A stretch of DNA of 64,000 nt, taken from Aplidium turbinatum (taxonomy: Eukaryota; Chordata; Ascidiacea; Aplousobranchia; Polyclinidae). Position numbers and translations under genes: made by a program. The notes beneath the pieces are model-generated. The model worked only from the letters and a program-made list of their open reading frames with translations, had not been told where the DNA came from and made no database searches. Shown one piece after another: positions 34,801 through 45,557 of the stretch. The stretch lies in NCBI GenBank assembly GCA_918807975.1, contig OU964921.1, positions 22,222,498 through 22,286,497 of the forward strand, given 5' to 3'. How positions within the stretch are numbered: the stretch's first letter is position 1; each line of letters opens with the position of its first letter.

Positions 34801-35422
34801 AAAAATCGCTTTACAAAAAAGAACCTGAAATTTCTAAAAACATACAGCTTAGTGGGGGAACAAACACAGGATTGTGGCGTCACAGACATCAAACCTGATA
34901 GAACACTGCGAAATTCTATCTCGCTGTTGACGCGACCTTCTTTTTGTCCCTGGTACACCGCAAAATCTTATCTCGCAGTTTACACAGCTCCTTTCTGTAC
35001 ACGACCTCGCTTCTTGACGCGGAATGCCTATAATCTCTCCCAAACAAATAATTTGACCACTACAAATAAACTGCCATAAACTGAAAAACAAACGACCAAT
35101 TTTTGTTTGGGGAATCAAGTAACTGTAACTAGTAACTGTTGAAAAACGCTAAAATAGTAGCTAGTTACTGCTTATCCTTACTTTTTCAAAAAAGTAACGA
35201 AGTTACAGTTACAGTTACTCAAAAAGTAACTAGATATGTAACTAGTTACTTTTTTAACTAGTTACTGCCCACCTTTGCTAGTGTGTTAAATATGTTAAGT
35301 AAACGAATTAAAATTGAAACCAAGCTAATTAGTCTAAATGTATGCTTTTAAAAGTAACATATATGTTTCTGTACACCCGTAGTTTAGAGACATGTAGTCT
35401 AGCTCTAATGTGATAAGTGATC

Positions 35423-35548
35423 ATGGGCAGAAAGTGTTGTGTTACTGGATGCAGATCTGGTTGCGATGGAAATGAACAAATTCCAATGTATCGCTTACCC
35501 AAGGATAGTGAAAAGAGAGCGCTAGTGGAAGTCAATAACATGAGATAA
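35423..35548 (+). pseudogene. THAP-type zinc finger fragment
   Basis: The ATG at 35423 opens MGRKCCVTGCRSGCDGNEQI followed by PMYRLPKDSEKRALVEVNNM and a stop. The Cys-Cys-x3-Cys start, the x-x-RLPKD-x-E-R block and its spacing are those of the first half of a THAP finger. The second half (C-x2-HF) does not follow in frame. It could be the first exon of a THAP gene or a P/Kolobok-like transposon relic. No terminal repeats were found around it. Confidence 0.5.
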
Positions 35549-37007
35549 CATGCCAGAAAGCAAAGATACTGATTACATGTTACGTTGACGCATACGGCGT
35601 ATGGTTTTTCGAACGTTTGCGTTTACGCTGACGGCGTCAATATTTTTTGTATGCGCGTATATCACTGTATTTAAGTGATTCCCTTGAGGTACAGAATTGT
35701 ATTTCAAATGTACAAGTTTAGTTAGTAAAAAAGCAAAAACTGCATATCAATGTATGGGTTAATAAGCATTATGAAATGTCATGTATGTTGGGTGTTTGAA
35801 GTACGAAGTTTATTGCATTAATTAATGAGTGCTTGACTGCTTGTGTACTGAAAATTTTGGTTGTTCTATGTGGAATGCAATAAGCTGAGGTAGAGTAGTT
35901 TCAACTTTTTGTGGTATTGTTCTCTGTTTCTTTTGTGCTGCCAACAAGTAAAGCACATTCATTTACAAGGTATTATATAAAATATAAATGCATCAATTAA
36001 ACAAAAAATTATAATCTTCTATGACGTCATGAACAACCCGCATCACCCCAAATAGTTGCTAGTGACCCATGCTTAGCAGTAAAATATCTTGAATCCAAAA
36101 ATATGTTGTCTTATTGAAGGAATGTGTATTTATAATACCATCCGCTTTCAGTTTTTGACTGGGGGCGCGTGGTGTTCTGGCCTGTTATAGAGATAGACAT
36201 GATCTTGCTTGACCAAGCACTTTATATGCAAGCTCGCTCATTTTGCACTTCATGACGCTTTCTGTGTGGCAACATTGTCCTGCATTTCATATTTTTTCAT
36301 GCGCATAACGAAACCAAATTGCTACGATTTCGAAATGGAAGACAAAAGATTTTTTTGTTTCAAGAAAAGACCAAAATTGTTCAGATTTCCCGCTCAATGC
36401 ATACAGTTGACCACCAAACCAACGTGGAAAAAGAATTTAGTATGTAATGTAGTAACTCATAAAAATACCTTCATCCTCTTTATCCTTAAAACTAGTAAAG
36501 TCTGCACGTCGCAAAACAGCCAACTTTCACTCCATTGATTTTAAACTGGCTGACTTCAGCATACAAATAAGACAAAAAAGCGCTCAAAACTTTGATGTGA
36601 CCTAAAAACTATACAGCTGATGTCACAAATGCATTTGTAAATACAATACTTCGTTGGTAACAATGCTTTTATAAACTTTATTAGTGACGCATTATTGGAA
36701 TGTCACTGCTATTTCTTGTCTTACATCCGACATGTCAAAACAGAAAAGTTTGAAGTGCATGAATTACGCAATTTAAGTGACCAAGAGCACCTAACCTACT
36801 CCCCCTGATTGCTTGATACTTCAAAATTCAGTAAAGATTTTAAACAAACCTTATGAAACGTTTTTTTTCAAAAAATTTATGTAACTTCAAAATGATTGGG
36901 GATGCACTTGCCCCCGTGCCTATTAGACGTAACTGGGCTCAAAGCATTTGAGACAGTTTGTCAGAAAATGAAATGGTGCTTAGTTGTCCTATCTGTTCTT
37001 GATCTGT
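35549..37007. other. no gene seen
   Basis: AT-rich intron sequence. The plus frame 36209-36538 is unsupported by any motif. 36140-36200 is an inverted relative of 16235-16345. Confidence 0.45.
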
Positions 37008-37720
37008 CCCCGATAGCTCAATTGATTAGCGCGTCACTTCTGGAACGAAGAAGCTTCAAGATCAAGCGGCGCTGGTTCGACTCTCGGGGTGTGCGCTTGA
37101 GCAACGCACGTTAAGGACTGCTCTCCATTCAGCGGCATCTAATGGATGGAATAGTTCCCCTGTAACAAGAATTCAACAATCGGAAACTTCACTCTGTCAA
37201 TCTCGGTGACCGGGCCGCGAAATATTTTTTCCCACGAGATTTTTGTCTCATTTGCATATTTTGGTAAAAGTTTGTATTAAAACCGTGTGAATTCAGCGTT
37301 TTCTCGTTGGCACGGTTGGTTCAGTGGTTTCATCCTTGCCTAGTGATCGTCAGAACAAGGGTTCGACGCCCGTCGAAGTCAAATTTTTTTTTTTCTTTAA
37401 AATAATTTTTGCGGTGCACAACAGCTTTTCAAAAAAGTAGGGTTAGGGAAAAGTTATATTTTATTATGATTGCAGAATTTCATTGGCAAATAGTTATTTC
37501 GCAATCTGAATCAACCAATCTCTCAAAACACTTTCGGAAAATCTTACTTTTAGAATGACTAGAATCAATGAGACAGAAATCTGGTGGGAAAAAAAATTTC
37601 GCGACCGGGCCTGCATCAGTGATTCAAAGCCTCTACAAGTATGCGAAACTGTCAGGATTAAGCTCTTCAAGAAGCTTTCCCAGTCCGAGGATAAAAATTC
37701 AAATCAATCAATCAATCTGT
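37008..37720 (+). mobile_element. tRNA-headed SINE, split by a TIR element
   Basis: The head has a pol III A box (tagctcaattgattagc, 37013-37030) and a B box (ggttcgactct, 37074-37084). The body runs through cggaaacttcactctgtcaa and ctcggtgaccggg. After the nested element (37217-37602) it continues gcctgcatc to tatgcgaaactgtcaggatt and ends in a (aatc)n tail. Copies or parts occur at 43205-43285, 45910-46088 and 53220-53440. The same tail follows the LINE at 46090-46430, suggesting the SINE borrows that LINE's 3' end. Confidence 0.8.
37217..37602. mobile_element. TIR element with tRNA-like core, 9 bp target duplication
   Basis: Flanked by identical gaccgggcc (37208-37216 and 37603-37611). 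Inverted ends gcgaaatattttttccca and gcgaaattttttttccca, with homology of about 30 bp. The centre (37307-37390) has tRNA-like A and B boxes (tggttcagtgg, ggttcgacgcc) and ends in a run of ten or more T, a possible pol III terminator. A proper cloverleaf could not be drawn, so it is not called a tRNA gene. Confidence 0.75.
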
Positions 37721-38142
37721 AAGCAAACTTCAAGGTAAGCACACCCACTAATTAAACTTTGAATGTGATTTAATTGTACAGTACTATCAAATTTTATTGA
37801 AATCTACTGCACTTTACGTAAATAGACTTAAATATCATAGTCAAAGCGAAGATTAATTTTGAAATGCTTTTGTTTTGAAGAACCTAATAGCCATTTTTGG
37901 ACACAGTTTGGCAAAATACAAATTTTTTATGGTAATTTTTCCATTGCCTGACTGACAAGCAAACGTTTAATCAATTAGACTAAAAAAAAAATAAAACTTT
38001 GAACATAACGTATTGTAATTGACCCATGCATTAAACTAAATTTTAAAAAATACTATCAGAAATCACAGCAATAGGCTACAACAAAACAATAATAATAAAC
38101 ATTTTATTTGAGACCATTGCGACACTGCAATTGCATGTACCG

Positions 38143-39078
38143 CAGGGTGATCAAGCCAAGTGTAGACAAATATTTATAGAAATAACAGTACATCCAAACA
38201 GGAAAAAAATTACACATGTGAAGAAAAATACAAAGAAAAGTATAAATAGACAAAATGTACTCTTGTTTTTCATTCGTACTCCCTTTGCTTTCACCAAACG
38301 CCTTAGTCTGCTGTGCATTTGACTGTATGAGGCACGCAGCCACCAGTTCTTTGGACAGACGAAAAGTTATTCACTGTCCAGGCTGTGCATAATCATCAGA
38401 ATGACCGTAGCCTATTTATGCAAAGAATAAAGAAGATATTCCACCGAATGAAAGGCTGATGTTCCGGAAACAGAAACTAGCCCCTGGGATGGTTTGGGGT
38501 GGCGTAACTTCAACTGCTGAAGAAAATCCCCTCTTCTTCATTGAAAAGGAAGTAAAAATTAATCAACATGTTTATTTGAAAATATTGAAGGAGAAATTGA
38601 TTCCCTGGATCAATGCAACGTTTGGAGAAGACGGAATAACTCTTCAACAAGATGGGGCTAGGTCTCACACAGCGAATCTTGTCCAGGACTGGTGTAAGGA
38701 AAATATGGAAGAGTTTTGGCCAAAGGAACTATGACCTCCATCTTCTCCTGATTTAAACCCAATGGACTTCGCAATATGGAGTATCTTGAAGAGTGAAGCC
38801 TGTTCTTCAAATCATTCAAGTGTTACAGCTCTGAAGGCAAAATTGCGCACTTGTTGGGAAAAAATATCATCAGACACCATACGTGCCTCATGCAGTCAAG
38901 TGCACAACAGACTAACCGTTTGGTGAAGGCAAAGGGAGGATATGTTGAAATATCTGAGTACATTTTGTTTATTTATACTTTTCTTTGTATTTTTTAATAT
39001 GTGTAAATTTTTTCCTGTTTGGATGTAGGCTACTGCTATTTCAATTAATATTTGTCTACACTTGGCTTGATCACCCTG
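38143..39078 (+). mobile_element. Tc1/mariner element, 5' part of transposase deleted
   Basis: Inverted terminal repeats of about 60 bp, beginning cagggtgatcaagccaagtg at both ends. TA follows the right end. The interior holds the C-terminal half of a transposase. The two TIRs differ by an extra gccta in the right one (see findings). Confidence 0.9.
38459..38926 (+). pseudogene. mariner transposase (DD37D-type), N-terminally truncated
   Basis: The frame contains APGMVWGGVTSTAEENPLFF, then GITLQQDGARSHTANLVQDW (second catalytic Asp), then SPDLNPMDFAIWSILKSEAC (third catalytic Asp), ending VHNRLTVW with a TGA at 38924-38926. Counting from QQD to NPMD leaves 37 residues between the second and third catalytic residues, i.e. 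DD37D. A single in-frame TGA before PPSSPDLNP stands where the family has Trp. The DNA-binding domain and first catalytic Asp are deleted, so the copy is inactive. Confidence 0.88.
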
Positions 39079-40289
39079 TATATAGCCTACAATATGCAGC
39101 AACACACAGCTGAAAGCAGCAAAATGTTTAACTTCATTCATTGAGCCCTTATAAAGCTTGATTTTTGTGCCACAAAAGACTAAAATTAGTTTGTACCATA
39201 GAAAGACTGTGAGATAAAATTAAATTGTTTTTCGGGAATGTTTAGCGAAAGATAATTACCAGGGAGATTTTTACCTGAGGAATCTTTTGCAGCAGAATTT
39301 GACAGGGAAAATATTCAAGAGAATGGATTTTTTTCCGGGGGATATATTTACCGGGATGATTTTTACTGGGTGCATTTTAACTGATTAGCGATTACTACTT
39401 CGTTTTATAAACATAACTGTGTTTGACGACAGTTTAACGAATTATATGACAGGGTTATTTTGATATATAGCCTACATGATTGATTTAGTGGTTCTTAGTC
39501 TTTTGTCTAGTGGTCAAGGGCACCACCTTGAAATCACTAACCAGCTCTTGCACCCCCGCTTAGAATGATTGAAAAATAATAGTCATCTATATTTTATACC
39601 TAACTTTAATGATTTAGCATTTCCGTTCAACCCCTCGAACAGATTTCGCATTTCCTTGGTGGTGGTGTATCCCTGGTTTAATTGATTATTATACTTCGCT
39701 TGAAAGGAAAATGCATCGACTTGGCAAACACTTTCATCTCAAAGTATTAATGCATAATTTTCTGATAAACACGTAGATTAAGGCCCGTTGAGAGGTTAAA
39801 TTAGAATTGAAACCACTGACATTTACACGCCTCAAAATGACACCTCTCAACAACTAAGTTACCAAATAAAAAGAAATACTAGTGAAACCATGCAAAGAAG
39901 CATGCTTCTCTCAAAAAACAAGAAAATTAACTTGGTGCTCATGCATTATAGCAAAGAATATGCAGTGTTTTGTTTCCCGGCTTTTTGTAAAGTCTGGGCT
40001 CCTAAATCATTCAGGGCACGGGTCTAAACGCACTTCCTGGGCCTCTCTTTCAAAACTACTCGGTAACGTTAAAAATTAACAAACTGCAGGAAAGATATTG
40101 CAACATATTTGCAAAGTAGGCTACAAAGCTTTTGCTCCCAAATCAGGGCTTATGTCAATAACTATTCCTTCTTGACCTGTAATAAAATGTGTTAGCTTGT
40201 TTGCCATTTGACAATAAACGTGTGAGGTAGTAGCGTAGTACTAACTTGCATTCAACAGAAAAAAACTGGATCAGTTACAATAAAGTTTT
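39079..40289. other. no gene seen
   Basis: 39250-39380 shows a loose series of words of the type attt(t)accggg(g)at spaced 15-25 bp apart, ending actgggtgcatttt. This could be a worn relative of the hairpin elements, but no inverted partner was found. The rest is unannotated. Confidence 0.4.
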
Positions 40290-40437
40290 ACCCCGTCATG
40301 CCCAACCTGCTACCACAGTCTATCGAAAAAACCATCAAACATATCAATTTGTCCAAATTGCGAAAAAGCAGGCCAATTGTTGATCATTTGATTTTTGACT
40401 GTCCATGGACTACACTACCTGGTGGTTTCAACACAGT
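40290..40437 (+). mobile_element. LINE family B C-terminal fragment
   Basis: The plus strand can be read as SICPNCEKAGQ, then DHLIFDCPWTTLPGGFNTV with one shift, matching the Cys, Asp-His, Cys pattern of the fragments at 34574-34800 and 46090-46430. It ends at the (atc)n tract that is the 3' tail of the neighbouring RTE-like element. Confidence 0.55.
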
Positions 40438-41560
40438 TTCATCATCATCATCATCGGCCATGCCTGAATAAGGCGTCGGCTACCGTGAGTCTCCACAACG
40501 ATCAATTGTCTATAGTTCTCATTAAGTTTACAAAATCGTGGTTTCCGTGAAAATCTTGGTTTGTCCGTGGTGAAAGATTTTTGAAGATTTCTAAACGTGA
40601 ACGCCCCCAGTACCTCTGACCAGGAAGTCGCCCCATCATTGCCGAATGTTCAATTCCGCGTTTGCGGTAGACATGCCCGATAAATGTCATTTTCCTTTTT
40701 TGATAGTTGTGATGAGGACGCCAGGGGTACACCCAAAGCATCTCCACACTTCTTCGGTAGGGATCTTATCCATCCAGTTAATTCCCATCGTTCTCAGTAA
40801 GAATCAAATTTCTGCACTGTTGATCATCTTTTCTATCTGCTGGCATATAGCCCAGGATTCACAGCCATATAGCAGAACTGACCAAACTTACACAATTGTA
40901 AAATTCTTATTGTAGTGTCTAAAAAGAGTTAGATTTCAGTGTTTTGGCCAATTTGATGAAAGCTTGTTTGGATTGTGCAATTCTTGATTTTACATCATTC
41001 CAGCATCGACCGTCACAGTAACTATAGAATCCAGATAGCTGAAACTATTTACTGTACTTATGAGGCCGGTGTACTCTGTATTTTGATTGTGCATACCGGA
41101 GTTATTTCCTTTGAGGAGATAATCATGCAGAAGGTTTTCATACCATTCAAAGTAAGTCCAAGGTTTTTCACTTTGCTTGATGATTATGTAGAGTAAGTCT
41201 TGTAAACTGAAGTTATGTGGCGATTGGTATCGTGTCGTCTGCGTATTTTACGTTTTTAAAATTTTGTCCTCCTACCGAGCTGCCTTCTTATTCATCTAGA
41301 TTTTGCATGATCATTTCGCCGTATAGAATGAGAAAAGATCAGGTGAGACTACGCACCCCTGCCTAGCACCTCTCCAACCTTGTGTCCACCTTCTCAGCTC
41401 ACCATTTATCTACACTGCTGCTAATTGATCCCAGTAGAAATCTCAGAGAAATCGGAGATCTTTACCATCTGTGTCTCAGCGGTTAAGCATCTCCATAAGT
41501 GGCTCATGTCTGACACGGTCGAAGGCCTAAACACAGTTTACCAATGCAAAAATATACTTA
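40438..41560 (-). mobile_element. RTE-like LINE, 3' part
   Basis: Minus strand from about 41560: KAFDRV-like start (gaaggcctaaac region), then RRWTQGWRGARQGCVVSPD, KNVKYADDT (the YxDD catalytic motif, about 41231-41252), then INWMDKIPTEEVW, TPGVLITTIKKRKMTFIGHV and GIEHSAMMGRLPGQR with a stop near 40465, followed by a (gat)n tail. The GxV/GHxxR, GRxxGxRxxGRxR order is that of the C-terminal part of RTE-type endonuclease-reverse transcriptases. Several frame breaks. The shorter copy at 58786-59213 belongs to the same family. Confidence 0.8.
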
Positions 41561-41992
41561 AAAACTGACTAAAAGACAACAAGCTTCAGGTGTGAAAATG
41601 CCAAACGAAACTACTATGACTTTCGTTCCAAATGCTCTGCGATTCGCACAAAAATCTAACTTCTTGACATTATTTTATTTTTTAAGAATCAATTTCGCTA
41701 TAACAATATTATCTTCAACCCCGCCCAGCCAAAACATTTTTAAAGTGAATTGAACGTCTCAAGACGTCTGTAGACGTTGAATCATTGCAAAAAAAGACAG
41801 ATTATACATTATACAAACTGGAAGAAGACGTGTAAAAAGTATTGCTGACATTAAAATGAACCGGAAAAATATTTATGCGAGATGAGTAAATCTACTAAAC
41901 CAGCGGTTCTCAAATTGCAATCCGCCAAACTTTTCAGTGGGTCCGAGAAAGCTTCCGAATTTTCAACATGGTTGATAAATTACAGCATTAAA

Positions 41993-42199
41993 AATATGGG
42001 AGCTGGTATACAAGTCCAGTCTCCCCCCCCCCCCCCCCTTGGCAACTCATGACAAAGAGGAATTGACCAAAACATGTGGATTGAAGTGTGTGAACAGTAA
42101 AGCAAAGGTAAAGTAGTTTCACCCTATATGTTTGGTTGAGTCCTGTCTTTGTCATGAGCTACCAAGAAGGGGGGACTTGTATACCAGCTCCAAAATATG
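41993..42199. repeat. Palindrome around ggagctggtatacaagtcc
   Basis: The left arm (gggagctggtatacaagtcc, a C run, then aactcatgacaaagag) and the right arm (tctttgtcatgagct, a G run, then ggacttgtataccagctcc) are inverted copies of roughly 90 bp, separated by a short spacer near 42095-42110. No target duplication was found. It lies downstream of a hAT-like terminus (ccagcggttctcaa) at 41900. Confidence 0.8.
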
Positions 42200-42227
42200 T
42201 TACATTTTATTTGTGTATTGGGACAGT

Positions 42228-42645
42228 AGACAGATAAAACCAAGCAACCATACGGCATTGAACATAATACATTAAACTGAACACAAACTACGAACGTTTT
42301 CGTCCAAACACATGGTAGCCCTTTTCAAGTAACGAAAAGTAACTGATTTTACATCATCTACATTGAAAATAAATAACTGATCTACACAATGGATTGAGAA
42401 AAAAAAAACGAAATGCATAAGAATGAAACGACAAAGCAGGGGAGAAAGACACATCACATGGCGGTTAATTGCGCTAGGCAAAACGAATTATTTTAAATGT
42501 AGATGATGTAAAATCAGCTTTTTTGTTACTTCAAAAGGGCTAATAATAAATGCGTATTGCGGAAAACGTTCGTAGTTTATAGTTTATGTTCAGTTTAATG
42601 TATTGTGTTAAATGCCGTGTGGTTGCTCGGTTTTATCTGTCTATG
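42228..42645. repeat. Palindromic element between 14 bp direct repeats
   Basis: The arms of about 140 bp (42228-42375 and 42495-42645) are inverted copies. They begin tagacagataaaacc(a/g)ag and share cattaaactgaaca and gattttacatcatctaca. tgtattgggacagt stands left of the element (about 42214-42228) and again at about 42674-42687, 30 bp beyond the right arm. Confidence 0.7.
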
Positions 42646-43204
42646 GTTGAAGAAAGTCATCTCTTTACCAAAATTGTATTGGGACAGTGATTCTCAAACT
42701 AAGCGTCGCGACGACACGGTGCGTCGTTTGAAATTTCAAAAGGCGTCACACAAAGGTTCGGTTTCCTAACAAAAAGTTCATATAAAAAGTTACATCGTTT
42801 TTTAAGGTTGTGTATGTTCAACTTAGTTCTTTTGAGACAGCAGATTGCTGATTAATGCTTTGTTTAGAAACGCAAATGTTAGTCAGCCGCCCTCACAGTT
42901 TTGCCGTGTCTGTGATTGCAACAAAATATTGATTACAAATGAAAAAAGAGAAACGTTCTATGTAAAGATGGCAAAAGTTCTATTTATTTTCGTTAAAATT
43001 TATAGAAAAACACCAAATCAACATATAGCTTAGCCTACATTGCTGATTTTTGATCATGTTTGACAAAATGTAGTGCATTGGTCATGCATTTAATAATTGC
43101 ATGCTAATACTAGTTTAGTTTAATTGTGAAACTTTATCCTCAGACGGACTAAGCCTTGATTGGTTATTCCTGGTAGTTTCGCATTCTTGAGGCTTTTGAC
43201 GCAG

Positions 43205-43285
43205 GGCCGGATCCCGAAATTGACAGAGTGAAATTTTCCGATTGTTGAAATGTTGTTGCCGGGAAATTATTCCATCCGGGGCCGT
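43205..43285 (-). mobile_element. SINE fragment
   Basis: On the minus strand it reads ccggatggaataatttccc to caacaatcggaaaatttcac and tctgtcaatttcggg, the middle of the SINE at 37008-37720. It sits among gggccgg words that look like another element's terminus. Confidence 0.65.
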
Positions 43286-43289
43286 GTGA

Positions 43290-45200
43290 GCACTATCTTG
43301 GGCCACCTCCCGAAACCACTAGTGGGCCCCCTAACCCCTATATTTAGTGATAGCGCTTAAAAATAGGGCAAGAAAGCGTTAGTTTAAGGCGGAAAACTCT
43401 TTCAATGTAGAGAAAAATTTACATTCATCATTTTAGCAAAGAGTAAACTACTTTCAGATTTTCTACAACAAAAAACACAATTTATAAGCTAACCCGACAT
43501 TGCAGCCGCTGAATTATGTAGAAAAAAAGTTAGGGAAAGATCATAGTTTTAAAGTTTATAAAATAAATGGACAATGTAATACTTATTGTCCGAAAATGTA
43601 AAGTCATAAAGGAGGTGTGGGGCTTGCACCCCGAAATTTTTTTACAAATGTAATCTTGTTTTGATCACTTTTTGGGTATTTTTAGAAGCAATGATATTTT
43701 TGTTTTTTTTTTAACAAACGCATTTTGTATACAAACTGTTTTTTTTAAGATACGCATTTTGTATGACCATAGCTGCAACCATAGGTCGCTATGTAATCAA
43801 ATTCATCAAATTAAAATAAGATTTTGGTAGATGGTTGGCGATTGGGTTTAAAATGTAAGTTGGCCTACCATTTCAAAAACATCTTTTCACAATCACAGAA
43901 TAGATAGATTTAAATAATTTATTTCTTAAAAATTTGTATTGCCTAGTGAAGTGTAGCTTTTCAGCAGGTTAGAACTTCGAAAATTCATTTAAGGTATCCC
44001 CACCTTCACTTATGGCAGACATGTGCAACCGGCGGCCCCTTGGCTGTACTGCGGCCTGCCATGTTGTTCTGCGCTGCCCGCACGACATTCCGAATAATAC
44101 TGAAGTTGTATAATATTATGTATACTAGTTATCACAAACTATATCTCATTGTTTCCAGCATTGGCGTAGAATTGGATTGAAGGAGGCGAGCAATGAATCG
44201 TAAAAACTTTGTGAATTCCACCTAATCTTCACATCAAGAGTGAATTTTCCCCGGCCATGTAATATTGCGCTGAAGTTTTGTGATACAATAATGATGTTTT
44301 GCAATTCACAATGCAAGTTTAGCACTTAGATGTGTGTGGAACAGTGTTGCCAACCTTGTGTTTTTCCCCAAACATATAGGCTTGCATTTTTTTGAGTTGG
44401 GATTTTTTTACATTTGCAGGTTGCTTGTTTTTTTTCAACTAGCTTTTTAAGGTTTTAGGCTTGATTTTGAAACTGAAATGGAGAATGTTTTTCTGTTGTC
44501 AATGTCATGTCATGGTGCGCGAAACGTTAGTGAAGCAATAAATCAACCTGTTTGTCGTTGCTTTTACTTTCACATTCATCAGATGAACGCTGCAACTAGT
44601 GCTAGAAACGATAAGTGTCCTGATGAACAGCCCAACTTTTCAGTATTCGTTTGCCAAAATCCCCCAATTTCTTCTAGTTTTCTCAGAACTTCTTGCTAGT
44701 TTTTACGCAATAACCTATTTAACCTAACTTTTCATGGTTTTTAAACAAATTTGGAAGATGTTCCACTTTGTAAGGAGTATATTGTCAACATGGGTTTCAA
44801 CAGCAAGAAAGTTCCAACCATCCAATCATCCATGTCCGATTGTCCGTTTTCATTTCAATTTTATTTCGTATTACACTGATCCTTAACAGCCAAGAATGCA
44901 TGCCTCTTGGCTGTTTAGTATAACAACTACAACAGTAGGCGTACAACAGTGAAAAAACAAAAACATTTTTTTAATTTTAAAAAAGCCTGTAGAATAGATC
45001 TCTGAAAATCTGTGATGGGTCACTTTGCAACCTAGGGCCTGATACCTCTGATTTGTGGTTGATGAGAGAAGTAACCAACATCAATGCCATCATGTCAATC
45101 CGTTTCAAAAAGTAATTGATTAGTCCAATTTTGAGCATACAGCTGTAGTTACATGCCAAACCAATTGCACAAAGCAGATATTGTTAATGCTATAATTTAC
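43290..45200. other. no gene seen; start of intron 1
   Basis: AT-rich. 44017-44060 (acatgtgcaaccggcggccc) and 44350-44365 (cagtgttgccaac) look like single hAT-type ends without partners. The plus frame 44478-44699 is unsupported. Confidence 0.4.
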
Positions 45201-45334
45201 CTTTTAGACCACGTTGTGGATTTATGTCCAACTGGCTTTTTTAGGAGGATGCCGTACATCTGAGCTCCTCCAATTCTATCCATATCAAACGCGGATGGTT
45301 TTCTGGTCAGAGGTTTTGACTTATTTGTTGCCAT
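45201..45334 (-). CDS. plekhd1: PLEKHD1-like PH-domain protein, exon 1 with start codon
   Basis: The ATG at 45334-45332 opens MATNKSKPLTRKPSAFDMDR, then IGGAQMYGILLKKPVGHKST and TWSK plus two bases of an Arg codon, ending at donor gtaaatt. Joined in phase to exon 2 (13071-13164) it gives [16 protein letters not shown]. QxYGxLxKxPxGxxSxxWSxRFF is the beginning of the PH domain in PLEKHD1, a protein with an N-terminal PH domain and a long coiled coil; its cellular role is poorly known. The intron after this exon is 32 kb. The start is supported by the short basic N terminus preceding the PH domain, as in the family. No promoter element could be identified upstream. Confidence 0.85.
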
Positions 45335-45557
45335 CTTTTATGTAGTTATATAACAGTTTTTCGTTAACGTATAGCTTTATCTGAAATAGCAATTTCTTTT
45401 TAACTGTTGAAGAGATTATGCTCTAAAACGGTAACAAAGTAGGCTATGGCAGAACAACAAGCATAAGAACAAATAAACTGTCCAAGTGATGACTCGGGCA
45501 TGCTGAGGATCTTTTTAAGTTTGTTGCCTTGATACAGCAGGTAGGCCTACAGTAGAT

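Larger units (their letters stand above)
17465..35277 (-). mobile_element. hAT element expanded to 17.8 kb by nested insertions
   Basis: Identical 8 bp ctagtgtg flanks both ends (17457-17464 and 35278-35285). The left terminus is cagtggtgggcac followed by repeated agtaactagttac blocks; the right end is the inverted equivalent (ttactgcccacctttg). Such agttactagttac-rich ends are common in hAT families. Its own transposase end is at 17930-18300. Everything between 18561 and 33949 is later insertion, and a LINE piece sits at 34574-34800. Confidence 0.85.

Noticed and set aside
34489-35079. Long plus-strand frame as a gene
   Set aside because: Its first half is antisense to a LINE protein tail and the rest shows no motif; it spans a hAT-like terminus.
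16235-36230. Inverted segments at 16235-16345 and 36140-36230 as the ends of one 20 kb element
   Set aside because: The similarity is short and stops without a shared terminus or target duplication; two copies of a dispersed repeat explain it.
37307-37385. Functional tRNA gene
   Set aside because: A and B boxes are present, but acceptor and anticodon stems do not pair into a cloverleaf, and the sequence lies inside a TIR element.
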